Source: Xestospongia bergquistia (Eukaryota > Porifera > Demospongiae > Haplosclerida > Petrosiidae). Taken from it: a DNA stretch of 64,000 nt. The stretch is taken from the NCBI GenBank assembly GCA_963965975.1, contig OZ014411.1, forward strand, positions 5,503,001 to 5,567,000, written 5' to 3'. The notes beneath the pieces were generated by a model. It was not told the DNA's origin. It saw nothing but the letters and a program-made list of their open reading frames with translations, and made no database searches. This document shows positions 63,746 to 64,000 of this stretch, piece by piece; within the stretch, counting starts at the first letter, position 1; each line of letters opens with the position of its first letter. Both the position numbers and the translations under genes were made by a program.

Positions 63746-64000
63746 TTTGCAAAGACAGACGCCCACTCGCTAATAATTATTATTATTATTATAATGAGTA
63801 AAAATTAGTTATTAATTTACTCTGGATTGTACAAGCAAGTATAAACAAACTTGTTCACTAGCGGGGTCGGTATGAAAACATTGATGGATAGATGGAGTGG
63901 TAGACAGAACGTATAAATTGTAATTAATTTTTATACAAATGGCGTCTCATACAAGGTACAGGTCCAGCATCCATGAAAATTGTTCCATTTAAGTAAATGA
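63746..64000. other. 5' flank of the dehydratase gene
   Basis: Contains a TTA/ATT triplet run (63773-63795) and no recognised coding sequence. The promoter should be here, but I see no clear element. Confidence 0.4.

Overview
The window is nuclear DNA from an AT-rich animal genome. It shows GT-AG introns, metazoan gene families (Fringe-type glycosyltransferases, delta-tubulin, a galaxin-like secreted protein) and a dense mix of retrotransposons and cut-and-paste transposons. The gene mix and short introns fit a marine invertebrate, most likely a demosponge, but nothing here proves the phylum. I see no rRNA or tRNA gene, no CRISPR array and no prokaryotic operon.

Layout. 1-880: a decayed Ty3/gypsy gag, minus strand. 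890-8334: copy A of a segmental duplication carrying exons 2-8 of a Fringe-like gene. 8335-11340: AGTC-type minisatellites around a decayed hAT transposase. 12409-17260: on the plus strand, in this order, a ubiquitin-specific protease (USP/C19) domain, a Ulp1/SENP (C48) protease domain, a Mutator-like (MULE) transposase, a SWIM zinc finger and a PHD finger. Splice phases join the Ulp1 part and, less cleanly, the transposase to the same transcript. 17472-43274: a second Fringe-like gene (copy B). Its first exon (membrane anchor) lies at 17472-17768 and its other exons lie in a second copy of the duplicated segment (about 28005-43628). Its first intron is packed with nested elements: a LINE with a Harbinger inside it, a SWIM/YqaJ/PHD relic, a THAP gene split by a hAT, and a DIRS-like tyrosine-recombinase element. 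Its second intron holds two Ty3/gypsy elements in opposite orientation.

43629-64000 is calmer. It holds a piggyBac-like MITE, a small multi-pass membrane protein (45508-46153, minus), a decayed COR-like fragment, two paralogous type II glycosyltransferases of fucosyltransferase type (49429-50922 minus; 54933-57378 plus) with a galaxin-like secreted protein between them, delta-tubulin (58143-60560, minus), and an intronless PLP-dependent serine/threonine dehydratase or serine racemase (62762-63745, minus).

How the genes relate. Four genes or copies are Golgi-type glycosyltransferases arranged as local paralogue pairs. Most of the rest is transposon sequence. The observation most worth pursuing is the USP-Ulp1-MULE-SWIM-PHD array, which looks like a transposase locus that acquired two ubiquitin/SUMO-type peptidases, now partly decayed. 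All exon models are hand-read from splice signals and family motifs; no search was run.
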